Below, one piece after another: positions 16,858-26,998 of a stretch of DNA of 64,000 nucleotides. The DNA lies in the NCBI RefSeq assembly GCF_019455445.1, contig NZ_JAHWUS010000001.1, forward strand, positions 248,001 through 312,000. The letters are read 5' to 3'. The stretch is from Pseudaquidulcibacter saccharophilus (GTDB taxonomy: Bacteria; Pseudomonadota; Alphaproteobacteria; Caulobacterales; Aquidulcibacteraceae). Within the stretch, counting starts at the first letter, position 1, and every line of letters starts with the position of its first letter. The notes beneath the pieces were generated by a model, which was not told the origin of the DNA, did not search any database, and was given only the letters and a program-made list of their open reading frames with translations. The translations under genes and the position numbers were made by a program.

Positions 16858-17889
16858 TTGAAAAAAGTTCTTATAGAGACCCTTGAGGGAAACAAAACTA
16901 AACGTGTTCCAATCTGGATGATGCGCCAAGCAGGACGACATTTACCAGAATATAAGGAATTAAGGGCAAGGAATAAATCGTTTCTTGATTTTTGCTATGC
17001 GCCCGCAGCAGCAGCAGAGGCAACCTTACAACCAGTAAGGCGTTACGATATTGATGCGGCAATTATATTCTCTGATATTTTGGTTATTCCACATGCCTTG
17101 GGTCAATTTGTTGATTTCAAAGAAGGCATTGGACCAATTCTTGAACCGATTAATACTTTAGAAGGTTTAAAAACTTTAGAAGGTTCAAAATTCGCTGCAC
17201 GTCTTGCGCCTGTCTATGAGGCTATTGAAAGAGTTCGTGGTACTCTTGATGCTGAAAAGACACTTCTTGGCTTCTGTGGCGCGCCCTGGACCTTGGCGAC
17301 ATATATTATTCAGGGAAAAGGCGGCAATCGTGATGTTGCAAAAATTCATGCTTTGCAAAACCCAGAATTTATGAATGAATTATTTGATATGTTAATCGAA
17401 TATTGCGCATTGCACCTTGCTGCACAGCTTGATGCCGGTGCCGATGCGGTTCAGATATTTGAATCATGGGCAGAAGATTTGAATGATGAGTGTTTCCAAA
17501 ATCTTGTAATCGAGCCAAATCGTAAATTGGTTGCACGCCTACGTGAACTTCGCCCAAATGCAAAAATAATTGGTTTTCCACGTGGCGCATCGCATCGCGC
17601 AAAATATTATTATCCACAAACCGGTGTAAATGCGGTCGGTCTTGATATTTCTGCTGATTTGAAAACAATTCGTTCTGAACTTGGTAATGAAGCATGTATT
17701 CAGGGCAATCTTGATCCATTGGTTTTGGTTGCAGGTGGTGACGGTCTTAAACGTGCTGTTGAAAATATTATGGAAACCGCTGCACTCGGTCCGCATATAT
17801 TCAATCTTGGTCATGGAATTGTGCCACAAACACCAATAGATAATGTTATTGAAATGATTAAAACAGTAAGAAGTTTTGAAGGTAAATAA
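16858..17889 (+). CDS. hemE: Uroporphyrinogen decarboxylase
   Basis: Converts uroporphyrinogen III to coproporphyrinogen III in haem synthesis. The 343-residue enzyme has the signature PIWMMRQAGRHLPEY at its start, the second motif GFCGAPWTLATYIIQGKG, and GLDISAD plus NLGHGI further on. The start codon is TTG, with AGAAGA a few bases upstream. It is first in hemE-hemH-hemJ, and its promoter must lie inside the origin region. Confidence 0.96.
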   Translation: MKKVLIETLEGNKTKRVPIWMMRQAGRHLPEYKELRARNKSFLDFCYAPAAAAEATLQPVRRYDIDAAIIFSDILVIPHALGQFVDFKEGIGPILEPINTLEGLKTLEGSKFAARLAPVYEAIERVRGTLDAEKTLLGFCGAPWTLATYIIQGKGGNRDVAKIHALQNPEFMNELFDMLIEYCALHLAAQLDAGADAVQIFESWAEDLNDECFQNLVIEPNRKLVARLRELRPNAKIIGFPRGASHRAKYYYPQTGVNAVGLDISADLKTIRSELGNEACIQGNLDPLVLVAGGDGLKRAVENIMETAALGPHIFNLGHGIVPQTPIDNVIEMIKTVRSFEGK

Positions 17890-18845
17890 TGAAAAAAAAA
17901 TTGGCGGTTGTATTATTTAATCTTGGTGGTCCAAATGCGCCCGAAGATATTCGCCCGTTTTTGAAAAACCTATTTTCAGACAAAGCAATTATCGAACTGC
18001 CGGCAATTTTTCGAATGCCGCTTGCATATCTTATTTCGACAACACGTGCGCCAAAGGCAAAGCCACTTTATGATTTGATGGGCGGTTTTTCACCACTTTT
18101 GAAAAATACCAAACAACAATCAGAAGCGATTTTAAACTCACTAACCAAAAAACTTGAAAATTATGAAATTAAAACCATAATTTCAATGCGTTATTGGAAT
18201 CCATTAAGCAAAGAAGCCGCCACAGAGCTTGTTGAATTTAACCCTGATGAAGTTGTTTTATTGCCGCTTTATCCACATTATTCAAAAACTACTACTGGAT
18301 CTTCGGTAAAAGAATTTCAAAAATATTATAAGGGTAAGGCACGTTTGGTACGTGAATATCCGGTTTTGGATGGTTTTGTAAAAGCCAATGTTAAATCAAT
18401 CATGGCAGAATATGAAAAATTAGGAAAACCAGAACGGGTTCGTATTTTATTTTCTGCGCATGGTTTGCCACAAAAAGTTATTGATAGTGGTGATGTTTAC
18501 GAAAAACAAATTAAACAAAGTGCGGCCGCCATAACAAATGAATTACCATCAAATTTTGAAACTGTGGTTTGTTTCCAATCAAAAGTTGGCCCATTAAAAT
18601 GGCTTGAGCCATCAACACCAAACGAAGTTAAACGCGCAGGCAAAGATAATATTGCAATTATTATATGCCCTATTGCTTTTGTAAGCGACCATATCGAAAC
18701 ACTTGTCGAACTTGATGTTGAATATAAAGAATTGGCTCATGAATTAAAAGTTCCACAATTTGGTCGCGCCTCAGTTGTTGGTTGTGATGAAGATTTTATT
18801 GATGGTTTAACTGATTTGGTAATTGAACATCTGGAGAAATCTTAA
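17889..18845 (+). CDS. hemH: Ferrochelatase
   Basis: Inserts ferrous iron into protoporphyrin IX. The 318-residue protein starts KKLAVVLFNLGGPN and contains LFSAHGLPQKVID with the catalytic His, and the conserved ICPIAFVSDHIETLVELDVEY block (in part) with its Glu. Its ATG overlaps the hemE stop (TAATG), so translation is coupled. Confidence 0.96.
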   Translation: MKKKLAVVLFNLGGPNAPEDIRPFLKNLFSDKAIIELPAIFRMPLAYLISTTRAPKAKPLYDLMGGFSPLLKNTKQQSEAILNSLTKKLENYEIKTIISMRYWNPLSKEAATELVEFNPDEVVLLPLYPHYSKTTTGSSVKEFQKYYKGKARLVREYPVLDGFVKANVKSIMAEYEKLGKPERVRILFSAHGLPQKVIDSGDVYEKQIKQSAAAITNELPSNFETVVCFQSKVGPLKWLEPSTPNEVKRAGKDNIAIIICPIAFVSDHIETLVELDVEYKELAHELKVPQFGRASVVGCDEDFIDGLTDLVIEHLEKS

Positions 18846-19297
18846 TGGAATGGTTTTCTGCGCATTATGATTTTTTTCGTGCCTTGCATATTATTGCGGT
18901 AATTGCGTGGATGGCGGGTCTTTTATATCTTCCGCGACTTTATGTTTATCATTCCCCAGTTGAAGTTGGGACGGATCTTGATAAAACCCTTATTATAATG
19001 GAAAAAAAGCTATTTCGTTATATTATGGAACCATCAATGTATGTGGTTTGGGCGCTTGGGATTTGTCTAATAATGGCGCGGGGCATGGATTTGTTTAAAA
19101 TGCCATTTTTTCATGTGAAACTTTTGTGTGTTTCATTAATAAGCATTATCCATATGTTTTACGGAAAGTGGCAAAAGGACTTTGCCAATGGCAAACGTCC
19201 TTTAAACCACGTCTTTTTCCGCGTCATAAATGAAATGCCATTCATTTTGATGATTATTGCGGTATTTATGGTCGTTCTTGAACCAAGTTTTGGCTAA
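18845..19297 (+). CDS. hemJ: Protoporphyrinogen oxidase HemJ
   Basis: Membrane-bound protoporphyrinogen IX oxidase of the HemJ type, which replaces HemG/HemY in most alphaproteobacteria. The 150-residue protein has four predicted membrane helices. It carries the family residues HIIAVIAWMAGLLYLPRLYVYH, quoted in part, with the conserved His of helix 1, and a C-terminal segment HVFFRVINEMPFILMIIAVFM (in part). It overlaps hemH by the TAATG junction. Its stop directly abuts that of the convergent chemoreceptor gene. Confidence 0.93.
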   Translation: MEWFSAHYDFFRALHIIAVIAWMAGLLYLPRLYVYHSPVEVGTDLDKTLIIMEKKLFRYIMEPSMYVVWALGICLIMARGMDLFKMPFFHVKLLCVSLISIIHMFYGKWQKDFANGKRPLNHVFFRVINEMPFILMIIAVFMVVLEPSFG

Positions 19298-20653
19298 TTA
19301 CGCCGCCTTTAATGAGTTTATAAAGTTTTGAACTTCGGTTTTAAGTGCTTCTGATTGTTTACTCAATTCCTCAGCAGCAGAAACTACCTGTGATGCCGAA
19401 CGTGCAGTTTCACTGGCATTTGTTTGAATGTCGGTAATTTCGACTGTAACACTTCTTGATCCGGTTGATGCTTCTTGTGTGTTGCGTGCAATTTCAGAAG
19501 TAACTGCTGATTGTTCTTCAATAGCGGCATTTACCGAAACCGTAATGTTGTTAATGCTGTTGATTGTATCACGTATAGAACCAATGGCATCAACGGCGGA
19601 TTGCGTACTTGCCTGAATTTCACCGATTTGTTTTGAAATATCATCGGTTGCACGTGACGTTTGACCTGCAAGGTTTTTAACCTCTGATGCAACAACGGCA
19701 AAACCTTTACCTGCTTCACCAGCACGCGCACTTTCAATAGTTGCGTTCAGTGCAAGGAGATTAGTTTGGCTTGCAATTTCGCTAATCATTGAAACAACTT
19801 CACCAATTTTATCAGCAGCAGTTGAAAGATTTCTAACGGTTTCAACCGAATTTTCTGCTAATGAAACAGCTTCAGATGAAATTTTTGCCGAAGATGAAAC
19901 TTGGTGCGAAATTTCGCGAATTGATGCCGACATTTCTTCCGATGATGCCGCAACCACGGTAACGTTTGCAGTGGCTTGTTCTGCGGCGGCGGCAACAGTA
20001 TTTGATTTATAACTTACGTTTTCAACCAATTCGTCCATTAATCTGGCAGTCGAGCTAAGTTCTGCGGCGGCACCGGCAACGGTATTAATCATGCCAAAAA
20101 CACTAGTTTCAAGGAAATCTTGCGATTTTTTTGCAAGTGCCTCAACTTTATCATGTTCAATTTGAATATAGGTACCAATTGCAAAGTCCATGTCCAAAAG
20201 CGCGGCTTTAACAAAAGCCGAAACCTCTTTTTTAACTTCTTCAACCGTATCACTATTATTAACCATCATTCCTTGTGCTTTGGTTTTTTCAATGAAAAGA
20301 TTAATAACTTCGGTAATGATGAATGAATAGCCGCCGATATAAAAACCTGGCTCAAGACCAATTCTTGCGTGGGTTTGACCAATTTTGGTTACGCTATTTA
20401 TATAATTATCGGAAAAGCTACCCTCAAGAATTGATGACCAGTGGCGAACCTGCGCACTTTTCGCGGCATCCATATGGCCGTCACCGGAAAAGAATTTATT
20501 GGTATCCTTGAATTTTTTTACAATCTTATAAAAGTCAGTAAGCACGTGCGGCAAAGCTGATTCGATTGTTGGTTTTATATCATTTAGGCTACTTTTGGTT
20601 GCGCTATCAATATTATAAAAGTCAAGCTTTTCAGCTATATCTTCGTGTTTCAT
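19298..20653 (-). CDS. Globin-coupled chemotaxis transducer (HemAT-like)
   Basis: A 451-residue soluble methyl-accepting protein. Residues about 1-165 form a protoglobin haem domain with His95 in [12 protein letters not shown] as the likely proximal ligand. A coiled-coil signalling domain follows, with the hairpin tip [20 protein letters not shown] and the following [15 protein letters not shown]. There is no membrane segment, so it is cytoplasmic, like HemAT of Bacillus and Halobacterium. It probably senses oxygen or another gas for aerotaxis. It is convergent with, and touching, the haem operon; no che genes are in the window. Confidence 0.93.
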   Translation of the reverse strand: MKHEDIAEKLDFYNIDSATKSSLNDIKPTIESALPHVLTDFYKIVKKFKDTNKFFSGDGHMDAAKSAQVRHWSSILEGSFSDNYINSVTKIGQTHARIGLEPGFYIGGYSFIITEVINLFIEKTKAQGMMVNNSDTVEEVKKEVSAFVKAALLDMDFAIGTYIQIEHDKVEALAKKSQDFLETSVFGMINTVAGAAAELSSTARLMDELVENVSYKSNTVAAAAEQATANVTVVAASSEEMSASIREISHQVSSSAKISSEAVSLAENSVETVRNLSTAADKIGEVVSMISEIASQTNLLALNATIESARAGEAGKGFAVVASEVKNLAGQTSRATDDISKQIGEIQASTQSAVDAIGSIRDTINSINNITVSVNAAIEEQSAVTSEIARNTQEASTGSRSVTVEITDIQTNASETARSASQVVSAAEELSKQSEALKTEVQNFINSLKAA

Positions 20654-20793
20654 TTACTTACCCCTAAGCCTGATATAATTTGGTTTTATATTTTTATTTA
20701 AATAAGGTTACTCAGGGGTTATAATATTCTAAAAGATTAATAAAATTCTAAATGAAAACAAAAAAACAATATATTATTGTTAATAACTGCCAT

Positions 20794-21453
20794 TTATAAT
20801 TGCATGAGACTTTTGAAAACGTTTGCGCCATCATCAGAGCCTAATTCTTTTGCAAAGGCACGGTCAGGGTGGGGCATCATACCCAAAACATTACCCTTTT
20901 TATTAATGATTCCCGCAATATCACCTTTAGAACCATTTGGATTTTCAAGATATTTGAAAACTATTCGATTTTCATCTTCCAAAAGTTTTATGGTATCATC
21001 ATCGGCAAAATAATTACCTTCGCCGTTGCCAACAGTCATCATTGCCTTGGTTTGATTACCATATGCTTTGGTAAATCTGGTGTTGTTATTGGTAACATCA
21101 AGCATAACATCTTTGCAGATATATTTCAGACTGTTGTTACGTAATAAAGTGCCTTCTAAAAGTCCGGCTTCACACAAAATTTGGAAACCGTTACAAATGC
21201 CAAGGATTGATGTACCGCGTTCGGCATGGCGTAAAATTTCGGCATTAATTGGTGAAACAGATGCCATGGCGCCACAGCGCAAATAATCGCCGTATGAAAA
21301 GCCACCAGGGATAATAATTAAATCCAAATCATCGGAAAGATGGGTTTCTTTGTGCCAAACCATCTTAACATCGGCATTAACAGCAGTTTCCGCAGCAACT
21401 TTACAGTCGCGGTCACAATTTGATCCAGGATATACAATAACAGCAGCTTTCAT
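20794..21453 (-). CDS. purQ: Phosphoribosylformylglycinamidine synthase subunit PurQ
   Basis: Glutaminase subunit that supplies ammonia to PurL in purine synthesis. In 219 residues it has [15 protein letters not shown] at the start, the nucleophile [15 protein letters not shown], and the catalytic HPDRAF near the end. It is the separate-subunit form. The usual partners purS and purL do not adjoin it here; the next gene upstream is the divergent mutS. Confidence 0.96.
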   Translation of the reverse strand: MKAAVIVYPGSNCDRDCKVAAETAVNADVKMVWHKETHLSDDLDLIIIPGGFSYGDYLRCGAMASVSPINAEILRHAERGTSILGICNGFQILCEAGLLEGTLLRNNSLKYICKDVMLDVTNNNTRFTKAYGNQTKAMMTVGNGEGNYFADDDTIKLLEDENRIVFKYLENPNGSKGDIAGIINKKGNVLGMMPHPDRAFAKELGSDDGANVFKSLMQL

Positions 21454-21610
21454 AACGCCCGCTTTAAAACAATTCTCAACAAAACAAAAGTGCTTGTTTG
21501 TAAGAATTTTGCCGATTTGGGTGGAAAATTCACAAAACCAAGAAAATTCAGTGAAAAAACTATCTGACTAATTGCTTGAAATTACCCACTTTCCCCTTTA
21601 ATCAATTGGT

Positions 21611-24277
21611 ATGTCTTTAAATACAAAAGAAAAAGCCCCAACACCGTTCATGGCGCAATATCTTGCTGCCAAAGAGAAGCATCCCAGCTCTTTATTATTT
21701 TTTCGTATGGGCGATTTTTATGAAATGTTCTTTGAAGACGCCAAAACAGCGGCGGCGGCACTTGATATTGCCTTAACTAAACGTGGGCAGCATCAGGGTG
21801 ATGAAATACCAATGTGTGGGGTTCCTGCCCATTCGGTTGAACCATATATTGCCAAATTGGTACGCCAAGGTTTCAAAATCGCAATTTGTGAGCAATTGGA
21901 AACCCCAGAGGAAGCAAAAAAACGTGGTTATAAAGCCGTTGTTCACCGCGATATTACCCGCATTATAACCCCGGGAACATTGACCGAAGAATCATTACTT
22001 GAGGCAAAAAAATCAAACCGTCTTGCGGCAATTGTGTTTTCGGTTTCTGGTCTTGAAGCCGCAATTTCATGGGCCGATGTTTCAACCGGTGAATTTGCGG
22101 TAATTTCGGGAAGCAATGCGCGGGTAATGGATGAAATATCTGGGCTTTCAATCGGTGAAATCTTATTGCTTGATAAGGATTTTAACCGCGAAGAAAGTAA
22201 ATTCATTGCCAAATTAATTCCCGCAATGTCACCGCGCCCAACAATTAAGGGCGACGTTAAATCATGTGAAAACCTTTTGCTTGATGGCTTTGGCGTCAAA
22301 ACCCTGTCTGGTTTTGGTGATTTTTCAAAAATTGAAATTCAGGCACTTGGCTTGATTTATGACTATGTATTAACAACACAGGCCGGCGTTGCCCCAAAAT
22401 TGGTAATTCCACAAAAGCATGAGGTTTCGGGATTTTTGGCAATTGATGCCGCCACCCGCAATAGCCTTGAGATTGAAAAATCAACCAAGGGCGCACGCAA
22501 AGGCTCACTTCTTGGCACAATAGACAAAACCAAAACCCCACAAGGTGGGCGGCAAATTTTGGAAGATATTTCACGGCCATTACTTGATATAAATGCAATT
22601 AATGCGCGTCTTGATGCCATTGGTTTTATGCTTGAAAATCAAAAGCTTGGTTCGCAAATTTCGGATGTATTGTCACAAATGCCGGATATGGTGCGCCCAC
22701 TTTCACGGGTTGAATTAAACCGGGCATCACCACGTGATTTAAAGGCAATTGGAAAGTCACTAGAGCTTGCCAATATGGTTTGTGCAATCCTTCCCGCCGA
22801 AGTACCGGAGATTTTGGCAAATGCCGCTAATGCCATTAATTTGATGCGCCATAATGAATTGGGCGAACTTGCAACATATTTAAAAGAAGCATTAGACGAT
22901 GAATTACCATTTTTGGCACGCGATGGCGGTTTTATAAAGCGCGGGTTTGATAGCGTTTTGGATGAATATGTGACGCTTCGTGATGAAAGCCGCCGCCTTA
23001 TTGCGTCATTATCTGCCAAAGTTTCTGAACAAGCAGGGCAACCATTAAAAATCAAATTTAACAATGTTTTGGGCTATTTTATCGAGGCAACACCAAAACA
23101 AGCACCACCACTTCTTGAAGCACCACTAAATGAAGTTTTCATTCACCGCCAGACATTATCGGGCATGGTGCGCTTTACCACAAATGAATTAATTGAATTA
23201 AATTCCAAAACCGCACGTGCCGCTGATTTAGCATTAAATCGTGAGTTGGAATTATTTGATCTTGCATGTCAAAAGGTGGCCACACTTGGCGCACAAATTC
23301 GTTATGCCAATGATGCAATTGCCCGCATTGACGTAACGCTTTCTGCAGCAGAAATTGCGGGTGAAAATAATTATTGCCGCCCAAATATTAATGAAAACAA
23401 GGCATTAAAAATTATCCAAGGTCGTCATCCAGTTGTTGAAGACAGTCTAAAAAAGGATGGTGGGGTTTTTACCGCCAATGATTGCACGCTTGATGCCGAA
23501 ATTCTGGACGGTGCGCGGCTTTCATTAATTACCGGCCCGAACATGGCGGGTAAATCAACATATCTACGGCAAAATGCAATTTTGGTTATTATGGCCCAAG
23601 CGGGGTTTTATGTTCCCGCGACCACAATGGAATTGGGCCTTGTGGACCGCGTGTTTTCAAGGGTTGGCGCGTCCGATGATTTATTTGCGGGGCAATCAAC
23701 CTTTATGGTCGAAATGGTTGAAACCGCCAATATTTTAAACCGTGCAACCGACATGTCATTGGTAATTTTGGATGAAATTGGGCGCGGTACAGCAACTTAT
23801 GACGGCCTTGCAATTGCCTGGGCGGTAAGTGAATATTTACATGAAATCAATAAATCACGCGCGCTTTTTGCCACCCATTATCATGAATTAACCGACCTAT
23901 CTAAACAATATGATGGTATTAATAATTTATCGCTTTCTGCCAAGGAATGGAATGGTGATTTAATATTCTTGCATAAAGTTATAGAGGGGGCGGCAGATCG
24001 TTCTTATGGCGTGCAGGTGGCAAAGATTGCTGGCTTGCCAAAAACTGCGGTGGAGCGTGCCAAAGAAGTTCTTAAAACCCTCGAAAACACCCACCATGTT
24101 GGGAAAAAGGGGCAAAAGCCTATTGATGACCTTCCATTATTTTCGGAATTTATTCCACAGGTCGCAGTTGTGCAGGAAAAAAGTGAGGCAGAAAAGATAC
24201 TTGCGGCACTTGATATTAATGATTTATCACCACGCCAAGCACTTGATTTATTATATGAATTAAAGGGAAAATTATAA
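21611..24277 (+). CDS. mutS: DNA mismatch repair protein MutS
   Basis: Recognises mismatches and recruits MutL. The 888-residue protein has the mismatch-binding motif LFFRMGDFYEMFFEDA with the intercalating Phe and Glu (FxE near residue 37). It also has the connector, lever and clamp domains, then the ATPase with Walker A GPNMAGKSTYLRQNA and the signature VILDEIGRGTATYDGLA. The C-terminal tail ends with helices typical of the tetramerisation region. Full length. Confidence 0.98.
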   Translation: MSLNTKEKAPTPFMAQYLAAKEKHPSSLLFFRMGDFYEMFFEDAKTAAAALDIALTKRGQHQGDEIPMCGVPAHSVEPYIAKLVRQGFKIAICEQLETPEEAKKRGYKAVVHRDITRIITPGTLTEESLLEAKKSNRLAAIVFSVSGLEAAISWADVSTGEFAVISGSNARVMDEISGLSIGEILLLDKDFNREESKFIAKLIPAMSPRPTIKGDVKSCENLLLDGFGVKTLSGFGDFSKIEIQALGLIYDYVLTTQAGVAPKLVIPQKHEVSGFLAIDAATRNSLEIEKSTKGARKGSLLGTIDKTKTPQGGRQILEDISRPLLDINAINARLDAIGFMLENQKLGSQISDVLSQMPDMVRPLSRVELNRASPRDLKAIGKSLELANMVCAILPAEVPEILANAANAINLMRHNELGELATYLKEALDDELPFLARDGGFIKRGFDSVLDEYVTLRDESRRLIASLSAKVSEQAGQPLKIKFNNVLGYFIEATPKQAPPLLEAPLNEVFIHRQTLSGMVRFTTNELIELNSKTARAADLALNRELELFDLACQKVATLGAQIRYANDAIARIDVTLSAAEIAGENNYCRPNINENKALKIIQGRHPVVEDSLKKDGGVFTANDCTLDAEILDGARLSLITGPNMAGKSTYLRQNAILVIMAQAGFYVPATTMELGLVDRVFSRVGASDDLFAGQSTFMVEMVETANILNRATDMSLVILDEIGRGTATYDGLAIAWAVSEYLHEINKSRALFATHYHELTDLSKQYDGINNLSLSAKEWNGDLIFLHKVIEGAADRSYGVQVAKIAGLPKTAVERAKEVLKTLENTHHVGKKGQKPIDDLPLFSEFIPQVAVVQEKSEAEKILAALDINDLSPRQALDLLYELKGKL

Positions 24278-24278
24278 T

Positions 24279-24599
24279 CTATATTAATTCAATTTGAACT
24301 TTAATTTCATCGCCGGCCTTGATATTTTCGGCTTTGCGGACACTTGCTTTGATTGGCAAAATATAGGTTTTATCTTTGGAGTTTGGAAATATTGACGTGG
24401 TGAAAATGGTTTCGCCGACAATTGCCCGCACTTTTACCGCGCCAAACCCACGCTTAAGGCCAAGTGTTTTTAATGAAGTGGCAAAATAAATTTCATTGGC
24501 AATTTTTTCGGTAATTGTAAAAAAATGCCAAGAGCCTTTTTCACTATTCCAAAGCCAAACATTACCTATGCAATCATATATTTCGTTGTCTTCACTCAT
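24279..24599 (-). CDS. DUF1905 domain protein
   Basis: A 106-residue protein of the DUF1905 beta-barrel family. It shows the typical core WHFFTITEKIANEI, GFGAVKVRAIVGETIFTTSIFP (in part), YILPIKASVRKAENIKAGD and VQIEL. The family's function is not established. It overlaps the LysR gene upstream by four bases and is probably co-translated with it; its stop lies next to that of mutS. Confidence 0.85.
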   Translation of the reverse strand: MSEDNEIYDCIGNVWLWNSEKGSWHFFTITEKIANEIYFATSLKTLGLKRGFGAVKVRAIVGETIFTTSIFPNSKDKTYILPIKASVRKAENIKAGDEIKVQIELI

Positions 24600-25462
24600 T
24601 CTTTTAGACCAGAAAACGCATCAGAAATAACATCAATAACCGCACGAATCCTTGGCATATGACGCAGATCGCTATGAACGCCCAACCAAACATCACGCCG
24701 TGGCAATTCTTTTATTTCATTTAATTCAATCAATTCCGGTTCAATACTTGCACGGAATTTAGGGATGCAGGCAATGCCAATCCCTTGTTTACATCCCATA
24801 ATCATGGCTTCGCGGCTATTGGTGCGCAGGGCGATTTTGGCATTTGAAAAATTTTGACCTAAAGCACGGGCTTCTTCAAGATGTGACTGATCTTCTAAAA
24901 CTTGAATAATTTTATGATTGTCTGTGTTTTGCGGATGACCATGTTTTTCAATATATTTTTGTGAAACATAAAATCCCGCGGTCATGGTGCCGATTTTTTT
25001 GGTAACTAAGTCCATATTTTCAAAGCGGGTGAAACGCACCGCAATATCTGCTTCACGCCGTGAAAGACTAAGGAGGCGGGCATCAGGTATAAGTTCGACA
25101 ACAATATTGGGGTGTGTAGATTGCAAATTGGCAATTGCCGGAATGATAATTCGTGATGCAACAACATCAACAGCCGTAACTTTTACAATACCTTCAAGGG
25201 CAATATCGCGCCCTTTTATTACGCGCTCGGTGGCAATTACTTCAGCTTCGATGCGTTCAGCATTTCCCAAAACCTGCTCGCCCAATGATGTGAGGGCAAA
25301 GCCACGTGGATGACGCTCCAAAAGGCGTGCGCCAACTTTTTGCTCTAATTTAGTAAGGCGTCGCCCCATTGTCGGCTGGGTGGTATTAAGTGCCTTGGCC
25401 GCAGCAGATAAAGAGCCTTCGCGCGCAATAACTAGGAATGTTTGTAAATCGTCCCAATCCAT
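24596..25462 (-). CDS. LysR-family transcriptional regulator
   Basis: A 288-residue regulator. The N-terminal winged helix-turn-helix (MDWDDLQTFLVIAREGSLSA, then TQPTMGRRLTKLEQKVG) precedes a periplasmic-binding-like effector domain. ATG at 25462 is chosen because the family starts there; upstream in-frame ATG codons would add eight residues. It is divergent from the extradiol dioxygenase gene across about 95 bases, so that gene is a likely target. The effector is unknown. Confidence 0.9.
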   Translation of the reverse strand: MDWDDLQTFLVIAREGSLSAAAKALNTTQPTMGRRLTKLEQKVGARLLERHPRGFALTSLGEQVLGNAERIEAEVIATERVIKGRDIALEGIVKVTAVDVVASRIIIPAIANLQSTHPNIVVELIPDARLLSLSRREADIAVRFTRFENMDLVTKKIGTMTAGFYVSQKYIEKHGHPQNTDNHKIIQVLEDQSHLEEARALGQNFSNAKIALRTNSREAMIMGCKQGIGIACIPKFRASIEPELIELNEIKELPRRDVWLGVHSDLRHMPRIRAVIDVISDAFSGLKE

Positions 25463-25556
25463 GAGATGCTCCATACAAAAGCGCATACATCACCAAAGAT
25501 ATTACGCAATTGCATACGGGTATAATGGATTTATAATTTTGGCAAGAGGATTAGAG

Positions 25557-26336
25557 ATGCAAAAAAGATTACCTTCACTATTTATATCGCATGGCTCACC
25601 AACTTTATATTTTGATGATGTACCTGCGCGTGATTTCTTGCGGGATTTGGGCGCAAAAATTGATCGTCCAAAAGCCATTTTGGCTGTATCTGCGCATTGG
25701 GAAACCGAAACCCCAACCGTAAATATTGTCGATACCAATTCAACAATTCATGACTTTTATGGCTTTCCAAAGCAAATGTATGAATTGCAATATCCTGCTA
25801 AAGGTTCCAAAGAACTTGCGTTAAGGGTGCAGGAATTGTTGGGTGAACATGGCGTTCGCACCGAAAGCGATTTAAACCGTGGTCTTGATCACGGTGCATA
25901 TATTCCATTGATGTTAATGTATCCGGATGCCGATATTCCAGTGGTTCAATTATCAATCCAGCCGCATTTGGGAACTGGTCACCACCTTGAAATTGGTCGT
26001 GCCTTGCAAAAACTACGTGACGAAGGGGTTTTAATTGTTGCCACCGGTTCATTTACCCATAATTTGCGGGCAATTAAATGGGATGGTGGACAAGAGGACG
26101 ATTGGTCCAAAGAATTTGCTGCATGGTTTAATGATGCACTTAAAACTGGGCGTACTTGCGACTTGCTTGCTTACCGTAGGCTGGCACCATTTGCGCAAAT
26201 GGCACATCCAAAAGATGAGCATCTATTACCAATTTATGTGGCAATGGGTGCGGCATATCCTGATTATAAAGCAACACAAATCCATAACAGCGTTACCTTT
26301 GGTAACTTACATATGGATTCTTATAGGTTCGATTGA
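25557..26336 (+). CDS. Class III extradiol ring-cleavage dioxygenase (DODA/YgiD type)
   Basis: A 259-residue enzyme of the LigB-like 4,5-DOPA dioxygenase group, which opens catechol rings with a metal. Metal-binding His residues are seen in LFISHGSPTLYF and AVSAHWETETP, with GLDHGAYIPL and the HPKDEHLLP motif further on. AGAGGA precedes the ATG at 25557. It is next to a divergent LysR regulator. The true substrate is unknown. Its 3' end overlaps that of yggS on the other strand by 16 bases. Confidence 0.92.
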   Translation: MQKRLPSLFISHGSPTLYFDDVPARDFLRDLGAKIDRPKAILAVSAHWETETPTVNIVDTNSTIHDFYGFPKQMYELQYPAKGSKELALRVQELLGEHGVRTESDLNRGLDHGAYIPLMLMYPDADIPVVQLSIQPHLGTGHHLEIGRALQKLRDEGVLIVATGSFTHNLRAIKWDGGQEDDWSKEFAAWFNDALKTGRTCDLLAYRRLAPFAQMAHPKDEHLLPIYVAMGAAYPDYKATQIHNSVTFGNLHMDSYRFD

Positions 26337-26998
26337 TAATTACGTGCCCCAAATAGTGCGGTTCCAACCCGCACATGGGTTGCGCCAAATTTGATAGCGG
26401 TCTCAAAATCTGAACTCATACCCATTGAAAGTGTTTTTAAATCATGGGTTTTGGCAAGTTTTTGGAGCAATGCAAAATATGGCGCAGGCGGCAATTCGGC
26501 AGGCGGAATACACATTAAACCTGTAACCTCTAGCCTATAATGTTCGCGTGCCAAATCCAAAAGGCGTGGGAATTCATTTATGGCGACCCCTGCCTTTTGC
26601 TCCTCATTGCCGATATTAATTTGCATCAGAATTTTAGGCGCTTTTCCAATTTTTTGAATTGATTTCTGAAGCGATGCGCACAAATGTTCGCGGTCCAGTG
26701 TCTCAATAACATCAAATAATTTTACTGCTTCGTCCGATTTATTGGTTTGTAATGGGCCAATAAGTCGTAGTTCAAGATCTGAACAATCACGCTCACCCCA
26801 ATGACTATATGCCTCTTGAACACGGTTTTCGCCAAAAATCTTCTGCCCATCTGATAGCGCTTCATCAAGCTTTTCAGGTGTTTGGGTTTTACTTACGGCA
26901 ACCAGTGTAATATCATCGGGGTTGCGGCCGGCCTCTTTGGCGGTGGTGGCAATTTTTTGAAGTATTTCAAGACGGTTTTGGGAAAAATCACTTTGCAT
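26321..26998 (-). CDS. yggS: PLP homeostasis protein YggS
   Basis: A 225-residue YggS/PROSC-family protein with an alanine-racemase-like barrel that binds pyridoxal phosphate and buffers its level. The PLP lysine is in LVAVSKTQ (about residue 37), and the phosphate-binding end SMGMSSDFETAIKFGATHVRVGTALFG (in part) is intact. It is the right length for the family. Its start codon overlaps the start of the divergent ThiE-like gene. Confidence 0.95.
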   Translation of the reverse strand: MQSDFSQNRLEILQKIATTAKEAGRNPDDITLVAVSKTQTPEKLDEALSDGQKIFGENRVQEAYSHWGERDCSDLELRLIGPLQTNKSDEAVKLFDVIETLDREHLCASLQKSIQKIGKAPKILMQINIGNEEQKAGVAINEFPRLLDLAREHYRLEVTGLMCIPPAELPPAPYFALLQKLAKTHDLKTLSMGMSSDFETAIKFGATHVRVGTALFGARNYQSNL

